A stretch of DNA of 64,000 nucleotides from JACKIC01 sp964392305 (lineage in GTDB: Bacteria > Planctomycetota > UBA1135 > UBA2386): NCBI GenBank assembly GCA_964392305.1, contig CAYMPV010000023.1, positions 1 to 64,000 on the forward strand, written 5' to 3'. Below are positions 6,610 through 15,315 of this stretch, piece after piece. Positions within the stretch are counted from its first letter, which is position 1. Each line of letters opens with the position of its first letter. A program made the translations under genes and the position numbers. Under the pieces are notes generated by a model. It was not told the origin of the DNA. It did no database searches and saw only the letters and a program-made list of their open reading frames with translations.

Positions 6610-7524
6610 TCACACCGGCTTGCGACCGACGACGATGCTGATCCAGGCCTCGTCCATGTCGCCGACTTCCTTACGCTTGAACACGCCGTTGCCGCCGCCG
6701 GTCTTGTGGTTGGTGCCTTCCCAGAGCACGTGCACGTCCTCGAAGCCCGCGTCGACGAACAGCTCCCGCAACTCGGCGAGGGTCCACAGCCGCCAGTCGT
6801 AGACGAACGCGTTCTTCATGCGCGTGCCGTCGGGGAACGAGAAGTGGATCGCGCAGTCGATGTGGTGGCTGATCGGGTCGTATCTGACCTGCTCCCACTC
6901 GTAGGTGAAGCCGCCCTTGCGGCTCTTGTCGGTCTTCTGCTTGATCACGTCGGGGCCGCCCCAGGCGTCGGCGAACAACATCCCGCCGGGTTTGAGTGAG
7001 GCGAAGCAGTTCTTCAGGTAAGCGCCGAGCAGCGCCCGAGTCTGGAACACCGAGTAGCTGAAGTTGAGCGCCAGGATCGCGTCGGCTTTGGGCGAACGCA
7101 CCTCGAGCACGTTCTTCTGCAGCAGCAACAGGCGCTGCTTCTGCTCGTCGTTGAGCAGCTTGTCGACGTTGTGCTCGCGGCCCCAGGCCAGCGTCGGGCC
7201 GTCGAGGTCGACGCCGATGGCGCGGTTCTCGGGGTGGCGCAGGACGTGGTGGCAGGCGAGCACGGCGGTGCCGCAGAAGTCCTCACGCAGCACGCGCAGC
7301 TCACGACCGGTGTAGTTGCGAAACCAGCGCGCATAGATGCGCGCGTCGACCTCGGGCGCCTGCACCGAGATCTGGTAGAGCACGTGGCGGTCGGCGGTGC
7401 GCGCCGTGAAGCGCGACTTCTTCTTCGCCTTCTTCTGCTGGCGCCTCTTCGCCTTCTTCTTGCCGGCGACCGATGGGGTGGAGGAACGAGAACGGGTGGT
7501 GGTGGGAGAACGCCGCTGCGCCAT
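6610..7524 (-). CDS. Class I SAM-dependent methyltransferase with Lys-rich N-terminus
   Basis: The product is 304 residues from the ATG at 7522-7524. A longer in-frame form reaches into the neighbouring gene and has only low-complexity sequence. Residues about 1-40 are Arg/Lys/Ser-rich and probably disordered or nucleic-acid binding. The core starts at VLREDFCGTAVLACHHVLRH (motif I region) with GVDLDGPTLAWG as beta-2 acidic motif, ILALNFSYSVFQTR and FASLKPGGMLFADAWGG. DFCGTA in place of GxGxG is typical of a distinct methyltransferase group. It lies 10 bp downstream of the phosphoesterase gene on the same strand, so the two are likely one transcript. Substrate unknown. Confidence 0.75.
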   Translation of the reverse strand: MAQRRSPTTTRSRSSTPSVAGKKKAKRRQQKKAKKKSRFTARTADRHVLYQISVQAPEVDARIYARWFRNYTGRELRVLREDFCGTAVLACHHVLRHPENRAIGVDLDGPTLAWGREHNVDKLLNDEQKQRLLLLQKNVLEVRSPKADAILALNFSYSVFQTRALLGAYLKNCFASLKPGGMLFADAWGGPDVIKQKTDKSRKGGFTYEWEQVRYDPISHHIDCAIHFSFPDGTRMKNAFVYDWRLWTLAELRELFVDAGFEDVHVLWEGTNHKTGGGNGVFKRKEVGDMDEAWISIVVGRKPV

Positions 7525-7534
7525 GGTCCTCTTG

Positions 7535-9520
7535 TTACCGCTTCGCCGGTCCCGGCTCCACCGTGCAGTAGGCGCTGCCGCGCCGCCGCGGGTGGGCCTT
7601 GTTGGCGGAGGCATCGGGGCTCCACGGCCCGAAGTCCTCGTCGAGGTGCAGCAGCAGCACGGTGTCGGCGTCGGGCTGATGGCGCGGCGTCGGCGCGAAC
7701 GACGGGCCGGTGTAGCGCGCGGTCTTGGACAGGCGCACTTCGTCGATCCGGCCGGTCACGAACGACGTCGGCGCGCCGTCACCTTTGGGGTCGGCGCCGA
7801 TGTAGAGCGGCAACTTGTTGGTCTTGCGCGGGCCGGTGCCGGCGGTCTCGGCGAGCAGTTTGCCGTCGACGTAGAGACGCACCGCCTGGCCGTCGTAGAC
7901 GCCGGCGAGGTGATGCCAGGTGCCCGGCCGCAACACGGCCGCGTCGGCGCGCGCGGTCACGTAACGTTCGCCCAGGAACACGGAGAAGTCGGGCTTGCCG
8001 TCGCTGACGAAGATGCCGAACTCGCTGCTCTCGGTCTTGGCAAGGAAGCCGCGGCGACCGGTGAAGTCGTCGCCGTTGATCCAGCCTTCGAGCGTCAGCG
8101 GACCGTCCGGGACGAGCACCGCCGTGGCCGGCACCTGCAGGCAGGCGCCGTCGCCGTCGAGCGTCAGCACACCTTGGGCGGCGTTGGCCGCGACGCCGAG
8201 GTCGGCGGGCGGCGGCAGCTCGAGGTCGACGGTGCGCTTTGGCATCGGGATGCGCCGGTCGGCGGCCAGGTAGTCGCAGCGCACCTCGAGTCGCGGCAGC
8301 GTGAACGGCGCCTGGTCCGGCAGCGCCGCGGTGGGGCGCCGGCGCAAACCGAACGTGGTCGTGCTGCTCTTGCCGGGGGCCACCACCAGGTGCTGATGGT
8401 CGGGGCCGAACTGCCAGCTGGCGTCGGCGGTCGGCAGCAGTTCGAGTTCGATCAAACGCTGCGCGGGATTGTGCACGCGCAGCGTCAGCACGGCGTCGAC
8501 GCGGCCGTCGCGACCGATCGGCGGCCGCTCGCCGCCGGCGACCAGGCCGTCGACCGTGATCGTCAGCCTCGAGTTGAGCCTGGCGACGTCGGCGCTGAGT
8601 TCGCCGGTGATCGTCTGTGGGTCCATCACCGTGCCGACCGGCAGCGCCGCGACGACGATGCCCTTGGGCCGCACCGTGACGACGTGGAACTGGTGCAGGA
8701 AGCCCGCCTCGGGCAGTTCCATCGACAGGTGCGCGCCCACCGACGCGACGGTGTAGTACTGGATGCCGTCGCGCGTGCCGTCGTACTGCATGTTGTGGAT
8801 GTGCCCCGCGAACACGGCGCTGACGTTGCCGTTCTTGGCCAGCAGCGTGTGCACCTTCTCCCAGTCGTTGCCGTAGCGGGCCAGCCAGCGCGGGTGGTGC
8901 AGGAACACGAACACGTGTCGCGCGCCCTTGGCCTTCTGCAGGGTCGCGCCGAGCCATTGGAACTGCGCTTCGCTGATGCGCTGGCAGTCGGGGTCGTTGA
9001 AGTTCTTCTCGCCCGTGACCGGATTGCCCTCGTCGGAGTGCAGGGCGATGAACCAGCACTGCTTGTGCTGCACCGCGTACCACAGCGGTCCGAACTCGGC
9101 CTCGAAGTGGGCCTCGTGCTCGCCAGCCGGCTTGCCGGGGCCGCGCCAGTAGATGTCGTGATTGCCGGCGACCGGGAACCACGGCATGCGCAGCGCCGCC
9201 ATCGTCTCCTTGTATTCCCTGGCCTGCGCCATCCACTCGTCGGTGGTGTTGTAGCCGTTGATGAGGTCGCCGACGGTGAACACCAGATCGGGGTCGAGCA
9301 GGTTGGTGTCCTTGACCGCCTGTGCGAGCACCGAGATGCCTTCGGGCGGGCCGCCGGTGCGGTCGCCGAACACGATGAAGCCGAAGGCGTCGTCTTCCTT
9401 GGGCAGCTTGATCAGCTGCGCGCCGGTTGGGCGGTCGGTGTGCAGGCGCGGGGACTGCGCCAGCGTCGCCGCGGCGAGTCCGGCGAGGGTGAGGCAGACG
9501 AACAGCGGGCGCGGGATCAT
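7535..9520 (-). CDS. Secreted metallophosphoesterase with C-terminal LamG domain
   Basis: The product is 661 residues with a signal peptide ending TLAQ. Residues about 45-300 form a calcineurin-like metallophosphoesterase domain: FGDRTGG, VGDLINGY, GNHDIYW, FLHHPRW and GHIHNMQ supply the metal ligands. Residues about 300-460 are a beta-rich linker. Residues about 470-620 form a LamG/concanavalin-like domain (LTLEGWINGDDF, WHHLAGVYDGQAVRLYVDG, GRIDEVRLSKTARY), a frequent carbohydrate-binding module in Planctomycetota. Its role is probably hydrolysis of phosphoesters on extracellular or surface polymers; the exact substrate is unknown. Transcription is divergent from the oxidoreductase gene across an 88 bp gap. 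Confidence 0.9.
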   Translation of the reverse strand: MIPRPLFVCLTLAGLAAATLAQSPRLHTDRPTGAQLIKLPKEDDAFGFIVFGDRTGGPPEGISVLAQAVKDTNLLDPDLVFTVGDLINGYNTTDEWMAQAREYKETMAALRMPWFPVAGNHDIYWRGPGKPAGEHEAHFEAEFGPLWYAVQHKQCWFIALHSDEGNPVTGEKNFNDPDCQRISEAQFQWLGATLQKAKGARHVFVFLHHPRWLARYGNDWEKVHTLLAKNGNVSAVFAGHIHNMQYDGTRDGIQYYTVASVGAHLSMELPEAGFLHQFHVVTVRPKGIVVAALPVGTVMDPQTITGELSADVARLNSRLTITVDGLVAGGERPPIGRDGRVDAVLTLRVHNPAQRLIELELLPTADASWQFGPDHQHLVVAPGKSSTTTFGLRRRPTAALPDQAPFTLPRLEVRCDYLAADRRIPMPKRTVDLELPPPADLGVAANAAQGVLTLDGDGACLQVPATAVLVPDGPLTLEGWINGDDFTGRRGFLAKTESSEFGIFVSDGKPDFSVFLGERYVTARADAAVLRPGTWHHLAGVYDGQAVRLYVDGKLLAETAGTGPRKTNKLPLYIGADPKGDGAPTSFVTGRIDEVRLSKTARYTGPSFAPTPRHQPDADTVLLLHLDEDFGPWSPDASANKAHPRRRGSAYCTVEPGPAKR

Positions 9521-9608
9521 GCGGCGGTGCAGTGTGCCGCGGCGCGTCGGGATTCGGAGCAGGTCGCGTGAAGATCTTCGCGCGCGGGGGCGTTACGGTG
9601 CGCGCCGA

Positions 9609-10553
9609 ATGACCCGCGACACCGCTCCGCTGCGCGTCGGCATCGTCGGCGCGGGCCGCACCCGGCAGGGACTGGGACCGTATCTCGCGGCTGCGTGTGA
9701 GGCTGCGGGTGCCCGCGTGGCGGCGGTGTCGGGGCGTGACCTGCAGAGCGCGCGCCGCGTCGCCGACGAACTCGGCAGCGCGCTCGGTCACGCGGTGGCC
9801 GTCGCCGCCGATGCCGACGAACTGGCGCACGGCGTCGATGCGCTCGTCGTCGCCGCGCCGGCCGCGGCGCACGAAGCCGGGCTGCGCGCGGCGCTGGACG
9901 CGGGTGTGCCGTGCTTGTGCGAGAAGCCGTTGCTGCCGTTCGCCGACGCGGCCACCGCGCAACAGCTGATCGAAGGGTTCGCGCGGCGGCAAGCGACCCT
10001 GTTCGAGAACTGTCAGTGGCCAATGGTGCTGCCGGCGCTGCAGTCGCTGTTCCCCGAACTCCGCGGTCAGCCGGTGCGCAGCGTGACGATGGGTTTGTCG
10101 CCGTCGGCGGCGGGGCGCGCGATGATCGAGGACTCGTTGTCGCACGTGCTCAGCGTCGTGCAGGCGCTGGTCTCGGTCGACGCCGCGGCCGGGGTGCGGG
10201 AGGTGCGCCAGACCGATCCGGGCGACGATGCCGAACACAACGTGCTCACGTTCGCGGTGACCGGCGATGCCGGTCCGGTCGTCGTCGAACTGCGTCTGGA
10301 TCGTTGCCCGCAGCCGCCGCGGCCCGCCTGGTTGGCGGTGAACGGTCGGCGCATGGACCGCCGCATCGGCGTCGGCTACGCGTTGTCGTTCGTGGCCGAC
10401 GGTCGCGAACACGCGGTTGTGGACCCGCTGTTCGCGCTGGTCGCGCGCTTCGTCGCCGCGTGCCGCGCGGACTCGATCGAGCTGCGCGCCGCCCGCACCG
10501 CCACGATCGCGGCGCGCGCCCAACTCGGCGCCGCGGTGTTCGCCGCGTTGTGA
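9609..10553 (+). CDS. Gfo/Idh/MocA family oxidoreductase
   Basis: The product is 314 residues from the ATG at 9609. The N-terminal Rossmann fold shows LRVGIVGAGRTRQGLGPYLA, then AVSGRDLQSARRVADEL and the family EKP motif (CEKPLLPFADAATAQ). The C-terminal part is the alpha/beta substrate domain with FENCQWPM. These NAD(P)-dependent enzymes act on sugars, inositols or their derivatives; this member's substrate is not evident. It is shorter than the usual 330-380 residues but complete. There is no sugar operon around it. An upstream in-frame extension would overlap the divergent gene and is rejected. Confidence 0.85.
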   Translation: MTRDTAPLRVGIVGAGRTRQGLGPYLAAACEAAGARVAAVSGRDLQSARRVADELGSALGHAVAVAADADELAHGVDALVVAAPAAAHEAGLRAALDAGVPCLCEKPLLPFADAATAQQLIEGFARRQATLFENCQWPMVLPALQSLFPELRGQPVRSVTMGLSPSAAGRAMIEDSLSHVLSVVQALVSVDAAAGVREVRQTDPGDDAEHNVLTFAVTGDAGPVVVELRLDRCPQPPRPAWLAVNGRRMDRRIGVGYALSFVADGREHAVVDPLFALVARFVAACRADSIELRAARTATIAARAQLGAAVFAAL

Positions 10554-10656
10554 CGCGCGTCGTCGCGCCGGTGTCATGGGGCGCGCGGCAGCCGGCGGCG
10601 GCGATCGCCGTCCGCCTTCACACGGCGCGGGCCCGATGTCGAAGAATCAGGCTCCG

Positions 10657-12750
10657 ATGCCCTTGCGAACGATGTTCACGCGCGCCTGGATCGCGGCCAT
10701 GCTGGCCGTGCTGGGGGCGTGTGGCCAGGGGCGCCTGGGTGAGGACCAGCCGGTGCAGCTGCAGGTCTCGCCGACGCGCGCATCGATCGCGCTCGGCACC
10801 TCGCTGCAGTTCCTGGTGTTCGCCCGCTACCGCAACGGGGCGCTGCGCAATGTCACCGACGAGGTGCAGTGGAGTGTCGACGAGGCTTCGCTAGCGACGC
10901 TGTCCTCGCCCGGACGCGCCACCGGCGTGGGCGTCGGTGAGGTCGTGGTGCAGGTTCGACATGAGGCCGGCCAGCTGTCGGCGACCGCCGCGCTGGCGGT
11001 GACGCCGGCGGAACTGGTGTCGCTCGCGGTGACCCCGACCAGCCCGTCGCTGGCCGCCGGCACGACGCAGCAGTTCGCCGCGACGGGCACGTTCAGCGAC
11101 AGCACCACGCAGGACCTCACCGACCAGGTGACGTGGAGCTCGAGCGCGACGGCGGTGGCGACGGTGGCCAACAGCAGCGGCGACGAAGGGTTGGCGACCG
11201 GCGTCGCGGTCGGCGCGGCGACGATCCGTGCGACGCACGTCGCCAGCGGCGTGCAGGGCGCGACGACCTTGGCGGTGACCGCGGCGGTGCTGACCGCGCT
11301 GGCGGTGACGCCCCCGGGCCCGTCGATCGCCTCGGGCACGACGCAGCAGTTCACGGCGACGGGGACGTTCTCGGACAGCTCCACGCAGGACCTCACCGAT
11401 CAGGTGACCTGGAGTTCGAGCGCTGGCGGCGTGGCGACGATCGACAACGGCTCGGGCAACGAAGGGCTGGCCACCGCGGTGGCGGTCGGCAGCACGACGA
11501 TCACCGCGACCCACGTCGCCACCAGCGTCGCGGACTCGACGGCCTTGACCGTCACGCCGGCCGTGCTCGTGGCGGTGGCCGTGACCCCCGCGGACCCGGC
11601 GATCGCGCTCGGCACGACGCAGCAGTTCACGGCGACGGGCTCGTTCAGCGACAGCAGCACGCAGGATCTCACCGCGCAGGTGACGTGGAGCACCACGGAC
11701 GCGGGCGTGGCGACGATCGACAACAGCGGCGGCAACGAAGGTCTGGCGACGAGCGCGGGCGTCGGGCTGTGCACGGTCACCGCGTTGCACGTCGCCAGCA
11801 GCATCAGCGGCAGCACCTCACTGCAGGTGACTCCGGCGGTGTTGGTGTCGCTGGCGGTGACGCCGTCGACGCCGTGGGTGCTGAACGGCACGACGCGCCA
11901 GTTCGCGGCGACGGGCACCTACAGCGACAGCTCCACGCAGGACCTCACCGCGCAGGTGACGTGGAGTTCGTCGGCGACCGGGGTCGCGACGATCAGCAAC
12001 GCGGGCGGCAGCGAGGGGCAACTCACCGCGGTCGCTGCCGGCAGCGCCGTGATCACGGCGCTGCACGTCGCCACGAGCATCCAGGACACGGCGACCGCGA
12101 CCGTGATCGAGCAGATCGAACAGCGCAGCGTCGCCAGCGGTGGCCAGGGCACCGGCGTGTTGTCGTTGACCCTCGGCACGCCCGCGGATCGGGAGGTCGG
12201 CGACCTGTTGCTGGCGGCGGTGGCGATCCGACCGAGCACCGCCACGGTCACGCCGCCGTCGGGTTGGACGCTGGTGCGGCGCGTCGACAACGCCAACAAC
12301 GCCGAGCACTCGTTGGTGATCTATCGTCGCGCGGTCGCCGCCGACGAACCGGCCGATCACACGTTCACGTTCTCGGCGTCGACGGGCTCGGTGGGCGGCA
12401 TCTGCTGCTTCGCGGGTGCGAACACCTCGGCGCCGGTCGACGTCGACGACGGCCAGAACACCGGCAGCGGTCTGGCGCACGCCACGCCGAGCGTCGTGAC
12501 CAGCGCCACCGACGAGATGGTGTTCACCGCGCACGCGATGTCGTCGGCGAGCAGCTGGACGCCGCCGGCAGGGATGGCGGAGGCGTTCGACGCGCGCAGC
12601 ACGGTGGCGACCGGGGCCACCGGGATCTGCATCTGCGGTTGCTTCGCGGTGCAGGCCGCCGCCGGGGCGACGGGAGTGCGCACGGCGACGGCGGCGGGCG
12701 ACGCCGACGTCGGCAACACCGCGATCGTGGTGCTCGAACGCGCGCCGTGA
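10657..12750 (+). CDS. Lipoprotein with five Big_2 (Ig-like) repeats and adhesion-type C-terminus
   Basis: The product is 697 residues from the ATG at 10657 (alternatives 10636 and 10672). The signal ends in an LGAC lipobox, so it is probably an outer-surface lipoprotein. Five bacterial Ig-like group 2 repeats follow, each with a TTQQFxATGTFSDSSTQDLT core. Repeats 2-5 are near-identical 92-residue units. The last about 210 residues form a separate domain (GDLLLAAVAIRPS, PPSGWTLVRRV, CCFAGANTSAPVDVDDG) common at the end of large surface proteins and often with jelly-roll folds. The likely role is structural or adhesive. Near-identical repeats suggest recent duplication or gene conversion. Confidence 0.85.
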   Translation: MPLRTMFTRAWIAAMLAVLGACGQGRLGEDQPVQLQVSPTRASIALGTSLQFLVFARYRNGALRNVTDEVQWSVDEASLATLSSPGRATGVGVGEVVVQVRHEAGQLSATAALAVTPAELVSLAVTPTSPSLAAGTTQQFAATGTFSDSTTQDLTDQVTWSSSATAVATVANSSGDEGLATGVAVGAATIRATHVASGVQGATTLAVTAAVLTALAVTPPGPSIASGTTQQFTATGTFSDSSTQDLTDQVTWSSSAGGVATIDNGSGNEGLATAVAVGSTTITATHVATSVADSTALTVTPAVLVAVAVTPADPAIALGTTQQFTATGSFSDSSTQDLTAQVTWSTTDAGVATIDNSGGNEGLATSAGVGLCTVTALHVASSISGSTSLQVTPAVLVSLAVTPSTPWVLNGTTRQFAATGTYSDSSTQDLTAQVTWSSSATGVATISNAGGSEGQLTAVAAGSAVITALHVATSIQDTATATVIEQIEQRSVASGGQGTGVLSLTLGTPADREVGDLLLAAVAIRPSTATVTPPSGWTLVRRVDNANNAEHSLVIYRRAVAADEPADHTFTFSASTGSVGGICCFAGANTSAPVDVDDGQNTGSGLAHATPSVVTSATDEMVFTAHAMSSASSWTPPAGMAEAFDARSTVATGATGICICGCFAVQAAAGATGVRTATAAGDADVGNTAIVVLERAP
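11029..12105 (+). repeat. Four 276-bp tandem repeats encoding Big_2 domains
   Basis: Units begin at 11029, 11305, 11581 and 11857, exactly 276 bp (92 codons) apart, each starting GTGAC and coding Val-Thr-Pro. A more divergent unit precedes them from about 10765. The exact spacing and the shared internal words (for example ACGACGCAGCAGTTC) indicate recent tandem amplification. Confidence 0.9.
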
Positions 12751-12756
12751 GCGCGG

Positions 12757-13305
12757 CTACTTCGGGGCCTGCATCAGTTCGCGCACCTTGGGCTCGAGCT
12801 TGGTGAGACCCGCGGCCTTGCCGATCGCCAGCGCATCGGTCGAACTCTTGCCGTCGAGCCAGAACGCCTGCAACGCGAACAGCGCGCCGACGCGGTTGCT
12901 GCTGCCGCAGCACACCAGCAGGTCACCGTCGCGCGCGGCCTGCAGTTCGTCGGCGAAGCGCCGCACGTTGTCGATCGACAGGCTGCCTTCGCCCTCGATC
13001 GGCAGGCGCACGAACTGCACGCCCGCGGCGCGGGCCTGTTCCTCTTCCCAACCCGTGCCCTTCTCGGTGGCCAGGCGCAGCTGGATCACGCGCGTGGTGC
13101 CGGCCGCCGCGAGCTGCGCGAACTGTTCGGGCGTCGGCTGGCCGGAGGTGTGCACACCGGGCAACGGCGTGCGCAGGTTGGCGATCTGCAGGGTGTCGAT
13201 CGCGGTGGAAGCCGGCGCGGGTTCGGGCTGGTTCTGGCAGGCCACGAACAGGCTGGTCAACGCACCGAGCAACAGGGAGACGACGATGGGGCCGCGGCGG
13301 ATCAT
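12757..13305 (-). CDS. Lipoprotein with Blh/DSP-like phosphatase domain
   Basis: The product is 182 residues from the ATG at 13303-13305. A lipoprotein signal ends at ALTSLFVAC. The body matches the cysteine-phosphatase-like family found beside beta-lactamase-like hydrolases: LPGVHTSGQPTPEQFAQLAA, VIQLRLATEKGTGWEEE, LPIEGEGSLS, and the P-loop CGSSNRVGALFALQAFW. The P-loop Cys and Arg of the C-X4-R arrangement are present, so activity is plausible. Location outside the cytoplasm is unusual for a dual-specificity-phosphatase-like enzyme but known in this family. It is convergent with the Big_2 lipoprotein. Confidence 0.8.
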   Translation of the reverse strand: MIRRGPIVVSLLLGALTSLFVACQNQPEPAPASTAIDTLQIANLRTPLPGVHTSGQPTPEQFAQLAAAGTTRVIQLRLATEKGTGWEEEQARAAGVQFVRLPIEGEGSLSIDNVRRFADELQAARDGDLLVCCGSSNRVGALFALQAFWLDGKSSTDALAIGKAAGLTKLEPKVRELMQAPK

Positions 13306-13385
13306 GCGGGTAGCGTCGGGCACACGGAAGTTCGCGGCAATGCGTCGATGTGCGGAGCTGGGTGGTCGGCGAGGTTGGCGGTCGC

Positions 13386-13967
13386 TCACAGCTCGCCGAC
13401 GACGTTGACCTCGAACCCCTGCTGCACGTCGTAGGTCATCAGCAGCGCGTCGTCGCGCGAGTGCCGGCGCATCAGTTCGTAGAGCCATTCCTCCTCACCG
13501 GGCCACGGAAAGGCGAACACCAGGTCGAAGTCCGACAGTTCCATCGACAGTTCGTCGTAGGCGCGGGCGCCGGCGGTCGGCGTCATGCGGTCGTGGGCCA
13601 GGTTCTCGACCTCTTCCTGGTAGGCGGGTGGCACGAACGAGCCCTGCGCGAACGTCGCCACCGAGCCGAACTCGCGCGCCAGCAGTTCGGACTGGTCGAC
13701 GAGCCACGGTTCGATCTCGATGCCGCAGGCGTCGTAGCCGAGCAGGTCGGCGAGGATCGTGACCACACCGGCGCCCGAGCCGAACTCGAGGAAGTTGCCG
13801 GCGCGCGGGCGCAGTTTGCGCAGCATCTCGCAGGCGCCTTCCTGGTCGCAGGGCACGAACAGGTGATGGCGTTCGATCGCGCGGTCCTCGAACTCGTCCC
13901 AGATGGCGCGGCCGCGACGGATCAGATCGGCGAGGGTTTGTGGGGTGACGATTGGCAGGGGCGGCAT
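13386..13967 (-). CDS. Probable SAM-dependent methyltransferase
   Basis: The product is 193 residues. Motif I is NFLEFGSGAGVVTILADLLG, followed by the acidic beta-2 end CGIEIEPWLVDQSELLA. Later strands include FDLVFAFPWPGEEEWLYEL and DDALLMTYDVQQG. No further specificity signal is visible. It is a compact protein without extra domains. Its start is 21 bp from the divergent MFS gene start, so the two share a very short promoter region. Confidence 0.7.
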   Translation of the reverse strand: MPPLPIVTPQTLADLIRRGRAIWDEFEDRAIERHHLFVPCDQEGACEMLRKLRPRAGNFLEFGSGAGVVTILADLLGYDACGIEIEPWLVDQSELLAREFGSVATFAQGSFVPPAYQEEVENLAHDRMTPTAGARAYDELSMELSDFDLVFAFPWPGEEEWLYELMRRHSRDDALLMTYDVQQGFEVNVVGEL

Positions 13968-13988
13968 CCGCGGTCACTGTAGCGCGCG

Positions 13989-15221
13989 GTGGCTGCAGAT
14001 CTGACTTCGACTGCCGCGCGGCGGCGGGTGCTGTTCGCGCTGCTCTACCTGGCCGAGGGCGCGCCGGTGGGGTTCTTGTGGTGGGCGTTGCCGACGTTGC
14101 TGCGGCAGGCGGGGGCCGACGTCGAACGCATCGCGGCGCTGCTGGTGGTGATCGGGCTGCCGTGGACGCTGAAGATGCTCGGGGCGCCGCTCGTCGATCT
14201 GGCGCGCGGCCTGGGGTTGTCGCTGCGCACGGTGCTGCTGCTGGCACAGTCGGCGATGATCCTGACGCTGGTGCTCGCGGCGCGTGCCGCGACCGACCTG
14301 CAGGCGCTCGACCTCGCGGCGCTGCAGCCGCTGCTGCTCGCGCACGCGATCGCCGCGGCGATGCAGGACGTCGCCATCGACGCGCTGTGCATCGCGGTGA
14401 CGCCCGAGCCCGAGCGCGGGCGAGTCAACGGCTGGATGCAGTTCGGCTACCAGCTCGGGCGCGGCGCGTTCGGCGGCGGGATGCTGCTGTGGGCGACGGC
14501 GTGGGGGCCGTCGGCGCCGTGGTGGGCGCTGGCCGGGGTGCTGACGGCGGTGTTCGTGGTCGCGGCCGCGACGGTGCCGCGCTCGGCCGGGGCGGCGCCG
14601 AGCACGCGGCCGCTGCGCGAACTGGGCGCGGCGCTGGTCGCGGTGGCGCGGCAGCGCGTGACCTGGCAGGCGATGGCGTTCGCGCTGGTCGCGGCGGCCG
14701 GCTTCGAGGCGGTCGGTGCGTTGGCCGGGCCGTTCCTGATCGACCGCGGTTTCGACGTGGCGACGATCGCGCGCGGCTACGAGCTGCCGAAGGTCGCGGC
14801 GATGGTGCTCGGCGGGCTGGCCGGTGGCTGGTGCGCCGATCGTTGGGGCGCGGGCCGGGCGACCAGCCGCATGCAGGTGTCGTTCGTCGCCCTGGTGATG
14901 GCGGTGGCGGGGCTCGACGCGGTCGGGGCCGGCGGCGGCTGGATGATCCTGGCGGTGCTGGTGGCGCTGTACTTCGCGGTGGGCGCGTTCACGGCGGCCT
15001 CCTACGCGCTGCTCATGGATCTGACCGCGCCGCGGCTCGCCGCGACGCAGTTCAGTGCCTACATGGGGGCCACCAATGCCTGCGAGACCTGGGCGGTGTT
15101 GGCGGCCGGGGGGCTGGTGCCCAGGCTCGGTTATGCCGCCGCGTTCGCAATCCTGGCGGGGATGTCGCTGCTCGCCGTCGCGCTGGTGCCGCGTTCGCAA
15201 GGGCCGGTCGGGCGCGGCTGA
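13989..15221 (+). CDS. MFS transporter (AmpG-like)
   Basis: The product is 410 residues from a GTG. About twelve hydrophobic helices are visible. Early segments (LLYLAEGAPVGFLWWALPTLL, PWTLKMLGAPLVD) and the central AMQDVAIDALCIAVTPEPERG resemble the AmpG/acetyl-CoA-transporter branch of the major facilitator superfamily, in which AmpG imports anhydro-muropeptides. The Asp-rich helix (QDVAIDA) is the strongest family marker. A role in murein recycling is inferred only; drug or sugar transport is possible. No amp or murein genes are nearby. Confidence 0.75.
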   Translation: MAADLTSTAARRRVLFALLYLAEGAPVGFLWWALPTLLRQAGADVERIAALLVVIGLPWTLKMLGAPLVDLARGLGLSLRTVLLLAQSAMILTLVLAARAATDLQALDLAALQPLLLAHAIAAAMQDVAIDALCIAVTPEPERGRVNGWMQFGYQLGRGAFGGGMLLWATAWGPSAPWWALAGVLTAVFVVAAATVPRSAGAAPSTRPLRELGAALVAVARQRVTWQAMAFALVAAAGFEAVGALAGPFLIDRGFDVATIARGYELPKVAAMVLGGLAGGWCADRWGAGRATSRMQVSFVALVMAVAGLDAVGAGGGWMILAVLVALYFAVGAFTAASYALLMDLTAPRLAATQFSAYMGATNACETWAVLAAGGLVPRLGYAAAFAILAGMSLLAVALVPRSQGPVGRG

Positions 15222-15315
15222 AGGGCGCGGCGGTTGTGGTTTGTACCCGGTACCGTACGCACGGCGGGGGGGGGCGTTGGTATGGTGTGCGGCCACCACC
15301 TCGACGACGAGAACC

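Noticed and set aside
7397..9571. A 724-codon plus-strand frame
   Set aside because: It is antisense to the LamG phosphoesterase, which has clear motifs and a signal peptide. The plus frame is Arg/Val/Gly-rich with no domains.
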